A stretch of 64,000 bases of DNA from Edaphobacter sp. 12200R-103 (GTDB lineage: Bacteria; Acidobacteriota; Terriglobia; Terriglobales; Acidobacteriaceae), in the NCBI RefSeq assembly GCF_010093025.1, contig NZ_CP048114.1, forward strand, positions 1,984,001 to 2,048,000. The letters are read 5' to 3'. The translations under genes were made by a program, and so were the position numbers. Shown here piece after piece: positions 26,739-35,182 of this stretch (the stretch's first letter is position 1; each line of letters opens with the position of its first letter). The notes beneath the pieces are model-generated. The model saw only the letters and a program-made list of their open reading frames with translations. It was not told where the DNA came from and searched no databases.

Positions 26739-27715
26739 TTGCTCCCCTCTATTGTTTCCGACAGAAGTTGAACAGCCGAATCAAGGTCTGTATATCTCAT
26801 CTCGAACATCTGAGCACCGAGCAGCCGTTCCAACGCTTCATCTGTCGGCGATCCATGGGGGGCAGGCACCAGAAGAAACTTTTTAAAGTAATTTTTGACT
26901 TGGTCTCTCGCGATTGCGTGGAGCCCGGGGGCCAGTTCTCCACTGCGATTCAAAAACAAGATAAACCGGATGTCTGTGAAATCTGCCTGTCTAATGCCTG
27001 GCAGTTCGTTCGTGCCCACCTCGATCGAAGGTTTCCCCGCAACGCGTGGCGTATTCTCTCTTCCGCTCAACTCCGTAAAAAGCCCCGCAGAGGCATCTCG
27101 AAACCTTATCTGGTGGCAGTTCCCTACGACCCTGGCGTGTTCTCCTTCCAGTAGCAGATAACTGGCGTCGTCCGAAACATAGCTCCAACCTGACCGCGCA
27201 CAGGCATAAGCCAGTGTCGTCTTGCCAGCACCGGACTCACCACACAGCAACACACCTGTTCCGTTCCACGCAATAGACGCTCCATGCAGAGCAACCGCGC
27301 GCAGGGTCGATATCATCGATAAGGCAATTGCCTCCAGCACGTAATAGCGAAGGTGAAGCTCCATCTTCAGGAACATCTCGGCCAGCATCCCGCGTGCAAC
27401 CCCCTGTCCGAGATCAGCCACAACAACGCTCTTTTCATCGAACGCGACTGTCAGCAGTTCACCATCTATTTGCACTGAGGGTGCTTTTATCAAGCTCTTC
27501 AACTCTCCCTCACCAAACTTAAGCTCGATGACAAGTGGCTCACTGGAACTCATAGGAGTGAATTTGCTCCAGCTTCTCCGAGCCATCTCCAGCACCTCGG
27601 CTCGATTCGTCACAATACGAACTGGGAAACCGAGCGGAAAGAAGAGTTCGCTGCAATAGCCTGAGGACAGCTTCCTCCGGTCCACCGTCGCATTGCACTC
27701 ACTTGGCATATTCAT
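26723..27715 (-). CDS. HprK-like serine kinase
   Basis: 330 residues. The C-terminal part has a P-loop, LLCGESGAGKTTLAYACAR, followed by SYVSDDASYLLLEG, the arrangement of the HPr kinase/phosphorylase catalytic domain. The N-terminal ~140 residues differ from true HprK. Relatives of this shape accompany lasso-peptide and other peptide-modification loci, where they are thought to phosphorylate a peptide or small substrate. It overlaps the upstream cytochrome c gene by 17 bp and the downstream nucleotidyltransferase gene by 16 bp. No HPr or PTS gene is near, so a carbon-control role is unlikely. Confidence 0.8.
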   Translation of the reverse strand: MNMPSECNATVDRRKLSSGYCSELFFPLGFPVRIVTNRAEVLEMARRSWSKFTPMSSSEPLVIELKFGEGELKSLIKAPSVQIDGELLTVAFDEKSVVVADLGQGVARGMLAEMFLKMELHLRYYVLEAIALSMISTLRAVALHGASIAWNGTGVLLCGESGAGKTTLAYACARSGWSYVSDDASYLLLEGEHARVVGNCHQIRFRDASAGLFTELSGRENTPRVAGKPSIEVGTNELPGIRQADFTDIRFILFLNRSGELAPGLHAIARDQVKNYFKKFLLVPAPHGSPTDEALERLLGAQMFEMRYTDLDSAVQLLSETIEGSKCRIR

Positions 27716-28190
27716 CTTCCGAATAAGCTCGCGGCTGTCCCAGACTTCCGGCTGGGGGTAAATGCCTCAGATACACTACGATCGACCACATATCCCGATC
27801 GCTCAAAATTCCCTTGGAGGCCGGCATGCCCGAAGGGCGAATACCGTTCTCGATGATCCATTTCAGCTGCCCGTCGTCATAGCTCTGCACCATACTGGAA
27901 TTCAGCGGCGGTATTGCAGGTGACATGCTAGCTGCGAAGGGTACTCCAGTATTTTGTCCATCTCTCCCATGACATACAACGCAGTATGAGGAAAACATCT
28001 TCTTCCCTTGTTCTACTGTCTCAGCCGTACTGTGGATTGGATTGATATCCTTTTTTCCTCCAACAGTCAGATGATGTTTTGTCCACTGAATGAACGTCGT
28101 CTCCAGTTTGCCTGCAGGAGCAACGCGACATCCCTGCAGCGCAAAGCAGGTCATTCCCAGAGCAGCGCAAATCATGAGACGGCAGGCCAA
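27699..28190 (-). CDS. Lipoprotein cytochrome c
   Basis: 163 residues from a TTG at 28190; an ATG at 28175 is a possible alternative. The start region is a lipoprotein signal (MTCFALQGC), so the protein is probably lipid-anchored in the periplasm. CVVCHGRDGQNTG is the CxxCH haem site. SGMPASKGILSDRDMWSIVVYLRHL supplies the likely axial methionine and C-terminal helix of a class I cytochrome c. It follows the cupredoxin gene by four bases and overlaps the HprK-like gene, tying periplasmic electron transfer to a cytoplasmic kinase in one operon. Confidence 0.87.
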   Translation of the reverse strand: MACRLMICAALGMTCFALQGCRVAPAGKLETTFIQWTKHHLTVGGKKDINPIHSTAETVEQGKKMFSSYCVVCHGRDGQNTGVPFAASMSPAIPPLNSSMVQSYDDGQLKWIIENGIRPSGMPASKGILSDRDMWSIVVYLRHLPPAGSLGQPRAYSEDEYAK

Positions 28191-28194
28191 TTTC

Positions 28195-28551
28195 TTAGTC
28201 CGTCACGTGAACTGTGAACTTCATCGTCCCATGGCCGACGCCGCAGAACCTGCCACACTGTCCCAGGAAGTCCCCTGTCGACTGCGGAGTGATTATCACG
28301 TCCCCGGGGCTTCCTTTGCTCACCTCGAGATTGATGCCCAGGTCTGGCAGGGAGAGACTATGCGAAACATCCTCTGAGATCAACCGGATATCGACTGTCT
28401 CCCCTTTCTTCAGCACGACCTCTGACGGCGAGAAGGCAAAGCGCTTTACATGTACTTCGATGGTCCGCGATACCTCATCCGATTTGGTTCTAGCCTGACA
28501 AGGCTGTAAGGCCAGCCCACCCAACAGAATGGCCATCATCAACTTCCGCAT
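28195..28551 (-). CDS. Exported cupredoxin (CuA-like, COX II-type)
   Basis: 118 residues from the ATG at 28551, chosen because GGGGGTG precedes it and a signal peptide (LMMAILLGGLALQPCQA) follows at once; a longer upstream frame has no ribosome site. The core is a cupredoxin: VKRFAFSPSEVVLKKGETVDIRL, then SHSLSLPDLG. GQCGRFCGVGHGTM provides the Cys-x3-Cys-x3-His-x2-Met ligands of a binuclear CuA site as in cytochrome oxidase subunit II. It lacks the transmembrane hairpin of subunit II, so it is a soluble periplasmic copper protein. It is the first gene of the leftward operon. Confidence 0.85.
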   Translation of the reverse strand: MRKLMMAILLGGLALQPCQARTKSDEVSRTIEVHVKRFAFSPSEVVLKKGETVDIRLISEDVSHSLSLPDLGINLEVSKGSPGDVIITPQSTGDFLGQCGRFCGVGHGTMKFTVHVTD

Positions 28552-28842
28552 CTTCACCCCCGTGAACTCGAAAAACCTTCCCGCAGTACGACAAAATCGC
28601 ACCGCGATCCTGGATACGAGGTGAGTATAAGTAGTTCCTTTTGTCTGGGTTGTCACTACCCCGTCTTGTGCTTGTCAAACTACTCTTTATCATTGGCATC
28701 ACAACGTTCGGATCAGCCATTCCCCCGCGGCTGCACGAAGACGCATTTGTCTGGATTTTGTCATTGGATTGTATTTTTGTGATATTTCCGTAACATCTGT
28801 GTCGCGTTCTTGACACACTTACTATGAGGAGGAGGCCGTAAC

Positions 28843-29532
28843 ATGCATAAGATTCTCGTCATAGAAGACGACCCGCGCATACAGAAGGCACTTCAGCGAC
28901 AGTTTATGCTTGAAGGGTTTGACGTCATCATCACAGGGAACGGCAACGAAGGCGTTGCCGCGGTTCAGGCCGCACGCCCCGATGCCATTATCCTTGATCT
29001 TATGCTGCCTGGGATGTCCGGACGCGATGTATGCCGAACCATTCGGCAGTCAATGCCCGACATACCGATCCTTATATTAAGCGCCGTCTCCGAAGTCGCG
29101 GACAAAGTGCTTCTCCTGGAACTCGGCGCCGACGATTACGTCACCAAGCCCTTCAGTCCGCGCGAGCTTCTCGCCCGTGTGCAGGTCGCGCTCCGACGTC
29201 GCCGCCGGGATGAGCCTGCCGAGACTGCACGCTTTGGGAATATTACCGCTGATTTTGCGCGCATGGAGGTACGCAAGGATGGTGCGCTCATCGCCATGAC
29301 AGCACAAGAGCTCAAGCTTCTCCGCTACTTCATCGAGCACGCCGAGCACGTTATTACCCGAGAGAAGCTGCTGATTGACGTCTGGGGTTACAACTCCTAT
29401 CCCACCACACGCACCGTCGACAATCAGGTGCTGAAGCTAAGGCAAAAGCTGGAGCCTGATCCCGCAAATCCGCAATATTTCCGCACATTGCACGGCATCG
29501 GCTACAAATTCGTCGGTAATATCTCAAACTAA
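28843..29532 (+). CDS. Response regulator, OmpR/PhoB family
   Basis: 229 residues. The receiver domain has the acidic pair EDD near residue 9, the phospho-acceptor Asp52 in IILDLMLPG, and the conserved lysine in DYVTKPFSPREL. Residues ~130-229 form the winged-helix DNA-binding domain (LTAQELKLLRYF-like block, VDNQVLKLRQKLEPDP, LHGIGYKF). An exceptionally strong ribosome site, GAGGAGGAGG, precedes the ATG. It sits one base before the histidine kinase. The likely target is the downstream porin/cupredoxin unit, or the divergent cupredoxin operon 291 bp away. Confidence 0.93.
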   Translation: MHKILVIEDDPRIQKALQRQFMLEGFDVIITGNGNEGVAAVQAARPDAIILDLMLPGMSGRDVCRTIRQSMPDIPILILSAVSEVADKVLLLELGADDYVTKPFSPRELLARVQVALRRRRRDEPAETARFGNITADFARMEVRKDGALIAMTAQELKLLRYFIEHAEHVITREKLLIDVWGYNSYPTTRTVDNQVLKLRQKLEPDPANPQYFRTLHGIGYKFVGNISN

Positions 29533-29533
29533 G

Positions 29534-31348
29534 ATGCTCAGCCCCAACTTCCTCCAACGATTCCGCATGCGCACCACGCTCCTGGTACCGTTGCTGATCG
29601 TCTTTCTCGGATGGACCCTGCTGAGCATTCTCATTCTTCGCATTATCGTCGAACAGCAGACACGGAATGAACTCGCCTCCGATCTCAGTCACTCCATATC
29701 TACGTATCAGAATCTGCAGCGCCAGCATCACGGCCTGATGCTGCGCCAGGCAGCTCTTATCGCCGACCTCCCGACTATTAAGGCGCTCATGACCTCAAAT
29801 GATCGCCACACGATTCAGGATGGCAGCGCAGGATTCTGGCACACCAGTGACAGCGATCTCTTTGCCCTCTTCGATGCAAATCTCAATCTCTCCGCGGCCT
29901 ATCGCCGGGGCGGAGCGCTTCCAGACGCCACGCTCGAGCAGGCTCTCTCCGACCATCTCAAGAGTGGCGAGGATCACTTTTATGTGGTTCTCGGTGGCAT
30001 TCTCTATGAGATCGCGGTGCAGCCGATCATCTTTGGCGACCACACCAGCGGCACACTGCTGGGCTATCTTCTCGTCGGGTATGCATTGGACTCTCAGGTG
30101 GCTCGTCAGGTCAGCGAGGCGGCTGCGGCTGAAGTTCTCTTTTCCAACGGAAATACCTATCTCGCTGGCACACTCAGCCCCGCGCTGCATGATCAGCTCA
30201 TCGCTGACCTGCCTCACATCCAATCCACCGGAAACGCCCAGACAATTCGTCTCGATGGCCAGCGTTATCTTGCCACGGCATTGCCACTAGAACCTGGCGC
30301 GCCGGGCGTGCCGGCTCCTCATCTGGTGGTGCTCAAATCTTTCCAGCAGGGACAGGCCCTTATTCGTCGTGTCAATCGCTGGGTTGCCACTCTCAGCATC
30401 CTTGTCGTATGCGCTGGAATGATCATCCTCCTCTCGGTCTCTCGCTCCATTACTCGGCCGATCAACTCGCTGATGCATGGCGTACGTGCAATGACTGGCG
30501 GAGACTATACATATTCGCTTGAAGTGAAAGGTGGCGCTGAAGAGATACGCGAGCTGAGTCGCTCTTTCGACCGCATGCGAGCCCAGTTGGATCAATCGCG
30601 AAAGGAGCTCGTCCAATCGGAGCGCCTCGCCACCATCGGCCGCATGGCAAGCTCAATCTCACACGATCTTCGTCACCACCTCTCGGCCATGTATGCAAAT
30701 GCGGAGTTCATGTGTAATCCGGCACTTCCCCAGACAGAGCGCGAAGAGCTGCTGACCGAGGTCCGAACCGCCGTCCATGATATGACGGATCTTCTCGAAT
30801 CGCTTCTGCTCTTCAGTCAGACCGGTAAGGCTCTCCAATGTGTGACCGAAACCATGTCCACGGTGCTGAAGCGCTCAATCAACACCATCCGCTCTCATCC
30901 GGCGGCTCATAATGTCTCCCTCTCTCTCGATGCACCGTCCAACATTCAGGGATATGTAGATACGCGCAAACTGGGCCGTGCAATCTATAACCTTCTGCTC
31001 AACGCTTGCGAAGCCGCTCAGCGATCACCCTCTCCAGCTGTCCATGTCCAGCTCACGCAGGATGAAAATATGATCTACATCAGGATCATTGACAATGGTC
31101 CCGGCGTGTCAGAGTCCGTCCGCAAAACCATGTTTCTTCCCTTTGTCAGCGAAGGAAAACAAAGCGGCACCGGACTCGGCCTTACACTCGCCGAACACAT
31201 CGCATCCGAGCATGGCGGCGCAATTGCCTTTGAACGCACGGACGATCATCTCACCATTTTTTCTCTCGTTCTCCCCCGAAACACATGGCCCGATCCCCCA
31301 GGATCGCAAGAAGGCTCCAATGAAGATATCTCGAAGGTGACACAGTGA
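29534..31348 (+). CDS. Sensor histidine kinase
   Basis: 604 residues. A first membrane helix (~15-40) is followed by a ~250-residue periplasmic sensor with a Cache-like feel, a second helix (~285-310), then a HAMP linker (SRSITRPINSLMHGVRAMTGGDY). SSISHDLRHHLSAMYANAEF holds the phosphorylated histidine. N, G1 and G2 boxes are NLLLNACEAAQ, IIDNGPGVSE and GTGLGLTLAEHI. The ligand is unknown. It overlaps the porin gene by four bases, so the two-component system and the porin/plastocyanin genes form one unit. Confidence 0.92.
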   Translation: MLSPNFLQRFRMRTTLLVPLLIVFLGWTLLSILILRIIVEQQTRNELASDLSHSISTYQNLQRQHHGLMLRQAALIADLPTIKALMTSNDRHTIQDGSAGFWHTSDSDLFALFDANLNLSAAYRRGGALPDATLEQALSDHLKSGEDHFYVVLGGILYEIAVQPIIFGDHTSGTLLGYLLVGYALDSQVARQVSEAAAAEVLFSNGNTYLAGTLSPALHDQLIADLPHIQSTGNAQTIRLDGQRYLATALPLEPGAPGVPAPHLVVLKSFQQGQALIRRVNRWVATLSILVVCAGMIILLSVSRSITRPINSLMHGVRAMTGGDYTYSLEVKGGAEEIRELSRSFDRMRAQLDQSRKELVQSERLATIGRMASSISHDLRHHLSAMYANAEFMCNPALPQTEREELLTEVRTAVHDMTDLLESLLLFSQTGKALQCVTETMSTVLKRSINTIRSHPAAHNVSLSLDAPSNIQGYVDTRKLGRAIYNLLLNACEAAQRSPSPAVHVQLTQDENMIYIRIIDNGPGVSESVRKTMFLPFVSEGKQSGTGLGLTLAEHIASEHGGAIAFERTDDHLTIFSLVLPRNTWPDPPGSQEGSNEDISKVTQ

Positions 31349-32916
31349 CAGATCACTCTTCTATCCGCCTCTCAGTCATCCTGTTTATCGTTTTCTGCGT
31401 ATCTTTTGGATCGGCTCATGCACAGACGCAAGAAACGAACCCCGCTCCAACTCAGGCCCAGCTCCAAAGCCTTGCATCTCGTCTCGCAGATGCTGAAAAG
31501 CGCCTTCAACAGTCCCAGCAGGAGATGGAGCGCCTACGTGAGCAGATCAGCGAGATGCAAAGTGAACTTTCCGCGCTGCATACTCCAACGACAACTCCAA
31601 CTCCGGCTACAGTTCCTACACCCACAGCTCCGCTCATCGCCGCCGGGACCGCGTCCTCTTCAACTTCAACCGCGGATATCAAGGAACAGCTCGCCATGAT
31701 TCAATCTCAGGTCGAACAGCACGATCAGATTAAAGTTGAAAGTGCCTCCAAATATCCTGTACGGCTGACCGGACTTGTTCTCTTCAACGCTTTTTCTAAT
31801 CACGGTGGCGTCGACAACTTCGATCAGCCTGGTTTCGCGATTCCGCAAAGCTACGATACGCCGTCGCAGACTTTTGGCGCGAGCCTCCGTCAAACCATCC
31901 TTGGCATCCAGGCTAACGGCCCTCATCTTGCCGGCGCTTCCAGTTACGCCGAGGTAAACATGGATTTCTACGGAGGCATTCCATATAGCAGCTATAGTTC
32001 CAGCGGAGGGAATAGTTACGGCTCGGGTGGAGGCATCGTTCGCATGCGCACAGCCTTAGCCAGCTTGCTTTGGAGTAAAGATACCCTTGAAGCAGGTTTC
32101 GTCGCTCCTCTCATCTCTCCTCTTTCACCTACGTCTTATGCCTCCGTCGCCGAACCCGCCATGGCAGGAGCTGGAAACCTATGGGTGTGGGCGCCACAGC
32201 TCCGCTACCTGCATCGTTTTGATACCTCCTCGCGCGGCAACTTCTCCTGGGAGTTCGGACTCTGGGATCCACCCTCGGCCGGATACACCAATACCAGTGT
32301 CTATCGCACTCCCTCCCCGGGAGAGCGCAGCGGCCAGCCAGCCTACGAATCGCGAATTTCGTGGAATCGCGGAGATCCTGATTCACCCGGTCAGTTGCAA
32401 CTTGGCCTCGGCGGGTACTACTCCCGTATGGCCTATACAAACCGCAACGGAGATTCGTATGCGGTCACTGGAGACTGGAAGGTTCCACTCACCCATCGCT
32501 TTGAGATCAGCGGAGAAGCCTATCGCGGACGGGCCATCGGCGGGCTTGGTGGCGGCGTATACAAAAATGCCGTCACTGGAAGCGATCCCATCACCGGCGC
32601 CTCCACCTTCCGCCTGTTGAACGATGCGGGAGGATGGGCTCAAGCCAAATTCCGCTTCACAAACGTCCTGGAGACCAACGGAGCCTTCGGCCTTGACAAC
32701 GGCTTCTCGCGCGACTTCCACTCGTTGGTCCTTCCATCAGATGCCAGTGCCATGCAGCTTCGAGCACGCAACCAGATGTGGTCTGCAAATCTCATTTACA
32801 CACCGAAGACCTATCTCATCTTCTCACCCGAATTCCGTCACATCCGCACATTCAATATCAACAGCGATTCATCCTCAGCAGACATCTTCACGCTTTCATT
32901 GGGATACCGTTTTTAA
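31345..32916 (+). CDS. Porin-like outer-membrane protein with N-terminal coiled coil
   Basis: 523 residues. A signal peptide ends near SFGSAHAQ. Residues ~35-75 are a heptad-patterned coiled coil (LQSLASRLADAEKRLQQSQQ...), then a Pro/Thr-rich linker. The remainder is amphipathic strands ending in FTLSLGYRF, a terminal phenylalanine strand typical of outer-membrane barrels. The coiled coil may anchor it to peptidoglycan or trimerise it. It overlaps the kinase gene by ATGA-type coupling and is followed by a copper-protein-like gene. Substrate unknown. Confidence 0.75.
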   Translation: MTDHSSIRLSVILFIVFCVSFGSAHAQTQETNPAPTQAQLQSLASRLADAEKRLQQSQQEMERLREQISEMQSELSALHTPTTTPTPATVPTPTAPLIAAGTASSSTSTADIKEQLAMIQSQVEQHDQIKVESASKYPVRLTGLVLFNAFSNHGGVDNFDQPGFAIPQSYDTPSQTFGASLRQTILGIQANGPHLAGASSYAEVNMDFYGGIPYSSYSSSGGNSYGSGGGIVRMRTALASLLWSKDTLEAGFVAPLISPLSPTSYASVAEPAMAGAGNLWVWAPQLRYLHRFDTSSRGNFSWEFGLWDPPSAGYTNTSVYRTPSPGERSGQPAYESRISWNRGDPDSPGQLQLGLGGYYSRMAYTNRNGDSYAVTGDWKVPLTHRFEISGEAYRGRAIGGLGGGVYKNAVTGSDPITGASTFRLLNDAGGWAQAKFRFTNVLETNGAFGLDNGFSRDFHSLVLPSDASAMQLRARNQMWSANLIYTPKTYLIFSPEFRHIRTFNINSDSSSADIFTLSLGYRF

Positions 32917-32933
32917 ACTTTAGGCAGGCATAC

Positions 32934-33632
32934 ATGATCGAACATGGAATTCGCCGATGGACAGTTGCGCTGTTGATCGCAGCCTGCACTTCTTATGCCC
33001 ATTGCTCGGAGATTACAGCCACCGTCCACATAGACCATGCAACGCCACACCAGGTATCTCCCGCCAATGTCGTCGTCTGGCTCACCCCCATGAGCACATC
33101 TCTTCCTGTTCCCACACCAAAAACCAATGTGAAACTAACCCAGAAAAACAAGGAGTTTCTGCCTCACCTGCTCGTTGTTCCCACCGGCACAAGCGTTGAG
33201 TTCCCAAATATGGATCCTTTTTTCCATAATGTCTTCTCGTTGTTCAATGGAAAACGCTTTGACCTTGGACTTTACGAGGCGGGCAGTCACCGTTCTGTTC
33301 TTTTTGATCGCGAAGGAGTCTCCTACATCTTCTGCAATATTCATCCACAGATGGCCGCCGTGGTCGTTTCTCTCAACTCCCCATGGTATGCGATCTCCGA
33401 TCCTGCAGGCTCCATCGTTATTCACGACGTTCCACCGGGCCGTTACCACCTCCATGTATGGGCGGAACAATTGGCGCTGTCTTCTTCGACACGAAACAAC
33501 GAAATTATTGATGTACCAAAGGAAAGGTATGAGTTGGGGAACCTGGATTTTCACCGGACCAACACACTAACGATGCATCACAAAAATAAATTCGGCAAGG
33601 ACTATGCGCCGGAAGTCCACGCTGATTATTGA
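32934..33632 (+). CDS. Exported plastocyanin-like (methylamine utilisation-type) protein
   Basis: 232 residues from the ATG at 32934, which opens a signal peptide (WTVALLIAACTSYAHC); upstream frame extension overlaps the porin gene and is discarded. The middle has VPTGTSVEFPNMDPFFHNVFS and later FCNIHPQMAAVVV, i.e. His...Cys-x2-His-x3-Met-like ligands of a blue-copper fold. The C-terminal ~60 residues are a carboxypeptidase-regulatory-like beta sandwich (GSIVIHDVPPGRYHLHVWAEQL). Proteins of this architecture are often annotated as methylamine utilisation or copper-binding. Probably periplasmic, and co-transcribed with the two-component system. Confidence 0.8.
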   Translation: MIEHGIRRWTVALLIAACTSYAHCSEITATVHIDHATPHQVSPANVVVWLTPMSTSLPVPTPKTNVKLTQKNKEFLPHLLVVPTGTSVEFPNMDPFFHNVFSLFNGKRFDLGLYEAGSHRSVLFDREGVSYIFCNIHPQMAAVVVSLNSPWYAISDPAGSIVIHDVPPGRYHLHVWAEQLALSSSTRNNEIIDVPKERYELGNLDFHRTNTLTMHHKNKFGKDYAPEVHADY

Positions 33633-33749
33633 TGCGATCATGCAACTCTCGATGAGAGTCACGGCCTTCCAATTCACAGAGCGGTTCCATCTTCATCAGA
33701 ACGTTCCCTCTCCTTGCCCCGGACGCCAGCAGGCATTCCCAAGACCAAA

Positions 33750-33781
33750 ATGGCCATCCCGGTACTTACCAGGATGGCCAT
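33750..33781. terminator. Possible bidirectional terminator
   Basis: ATGGCCATCC at 33750-33759 is complemented at 33772-33781 with a 12-base loop. It lies between the stop of the plastocyanin-like gene and the convergent small gene at 33808. There is no strong U tract on either side, so intrinsic termination is only likely, not certain. Confidence 0.45.
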
Positions 33782-33807
33782 CATCAAGATCTCGTAGTCA
33801 AGTTTGG

Positions 33808-34068
33808 CTAGCTAGCCATCGTGCCACGCCACGCGGGCTCGTCTACGGCAAACGCCTTGAGAGCCTCCTGCCTGCCTTGCAGTGTTCGGCAGAGAAAACA
33901 TTCCTGACGATGATTTGCAATCGCGTGCTTCACCGCAGCCATCTCCACCTCAGCCTTGCTGCAATCTGCAGTCGAGCCGCCGAAGACGTCCGTATCGCCG
34001 AGACCACGATAGGCCTCAATGAGGCGATTTCTCAGCACATCCATGTGGGGGCACCGTAATTCATGCAT
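33808..34068 (-). CDS. Hypothetical cysteine-containing small protein
   Basis: 86 residues from the ATG at 34068, which has AGAGG seven bases upstream; that ribosome site decides the start over longer versions. The text is protein-like (VLRNRLIEAYRGLGDTDVFGG, VKHAIANHRQECFLCRTLQ) with CxxC near the middle-to-end and no hydrophobic segment. I do not recognise a family. It is the last gene before the left end of the tRNA island and converges on the plastocyanin-like gene. Confidence 0.45.
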   Translation of the reverse strand: MHELRCPHMDVLRNRLIEAYRGLGDTDVFGGSTADCSKAEVEMAAVKHAIANHRQECFLCRTLQGRQEALKAFAVDEPAWRGTMAS

Positions 34069-34368
34069 ACCTAAACCTCTGACAGAAAATTTTGCATAAT
34101 TACAACAACTGTTTTTGGAGAAGAGCGACAAGCCTGGCGGCTAAAGTAGATCCTGGTTCACTCTCTATATCAGATAGGATGCTGAACCTCGGTGGCTCGT
34201 TGCTCAATACGTCCTCGATCCCGCGGTCTGGTCAACTCGACATGCGCATCGATCCTCACGATCCACTGACCTCTTTTATTAGGAGTGATAGTCGCATCGT
34301 CCGCAGTTCGCTCGCGCTCGGGGCAGGCGCGTCGGCGGACACGTACCCTGGATCTTCGATGGAAATGA

Positions 34369-34422
34369 TTGATTCTATGGTGGAGCTGAGCGGGATCGAA
34401 CCGCTGACCTCCTCGTTGCGAA
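34369..34422 (-). repeat. attachment-site repeat (tRNA-Ala 3' fragment), distal copy
   Basis: 54 bp identical to 47934-47987. Bases 34378-34422 equal the last 45 bases of tRNA-Ala(CGC) including CCA, from the anticodon loop to the 3' end, in the same orientation as the intact gene. Identity stops exactly in the anticodon loop, where tyrosine recombinases commonly cross over. It marks the far end of the integrated island. The fragment lacks the 5' half of the tRNA and cannot be functional. Confidence 0.9.
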
Positions 34423-34888
34423 TTCAGGTTACTGACGAACAGGGGACGAGACCAAGAAAGCCAGAGAGAGTGTGAATGGCAGCAAATGCCAATATTTTTC
34501 AATGATTTGCAGCTAATTAGATAATACTGAGCGAGACTGAGAGAGCCACAGCGATTCCGATAGGGATGACGCAGTTACGACACAAACTACGACACACATA
34601 CCTTCTCCCGAAGAGGTAGAGAAGACGTCGGTCTCTGCGCCTTTGGCCTTGAGTTGTTCTCTCGCGATGTATTGTTCGACATCAATTCATCATCATTCCA
34701 CTGGTCGCCTGTGAGGTGCGGCCGATAAGTGGCTTGCCGTTTCTCGTCAACTGAGAACCAAATTGGCAGGACAAAGGTTACGGACTTTACTCCTTAGGGG
34801 TGAGACTAACGCATCCATGTCTGCTCTATGATCCAAGGAGGTCGGGCGAGTGGGCGCGCAACACGATTCGCCAGTGGTGAGAAGCGCC

Positions 34889-35179
34889 TTATGCATGTGC
34901 TGCGCTTCGACTGGCGGTGAACGTTCCTGTGAGTCCTATTGGCTGGAAGTTTCCTCGGCCTGTAATAGTGCCGTTTTCTTCAATTGTGCCGGTCCAGAGG
35001 ATGGTAAAGGTCTGGTCCTGATATTCGCTGTCATGAGCGAATGCCACCCTGTTGCCATCGACTGAGCCGATCAAAGGGTACTGCTTCGGCCCCACGCAGC
35101 CTGACCCACTCAGCTGGTTTCCAGCTTGAATGAGGGCAAGCTTCACGTTGACGGGCTGTCCCTGAATATTGCCTGTCAC
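34889..35179 (-). CDS. Small beta-rich domain protein downstream of sulfatase
   Basis: 96 residues from a GTG at 35179, with GAAGGG just upstream and only three bases after the sulfatase stop, so it is coupled to that gene. The sequence is beta-strand rich with Gly turns (NVKLALIQAGNQLSGSG, FTILWTGTIEENGTITGRG, GLTGTFTASR), similar in feel to a common acidobacterial repeat domain. It has no signal peptide, which is odd for such a domain; it may be a detached C-terminal piece of a once larger protein. Upstream, 34423-34888 holds no gene apart from a short integrase-like vestige near 34570. Confidence 0.5.
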   Translation of the reverse strand: MTGNIQGQPVNVKLALIQAGNQLSGSGCVGPKQYPLIGSVDGNRVAFAHDSEYQDQTFTILWTGTIEENGTITGRGNFQPIGLTGTFTASRSAAHA

Positions 35180-35182
35180 CCT

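Noticed and set aside
28810..28815. TTGACA as a -35 box for the response regulator
   Set aside because: Only 28 bases before the start codon and overlapping the ribosome-site region; no -10 element can fit.
28490..28816. 108-codon reverse frame upstream of the cupredoxin gene
   Set aside because: Overlaps the cupredoxin signal-peptide region in another frame and has no ribosome site or motif.
34092..34475. Forward frame containing MVELSGIEPLTSSL
   Set aside because: This text is the translation of the reverse strand of tRNA-Ala; it recurs at 47940 and is a known source of spurious proteins.
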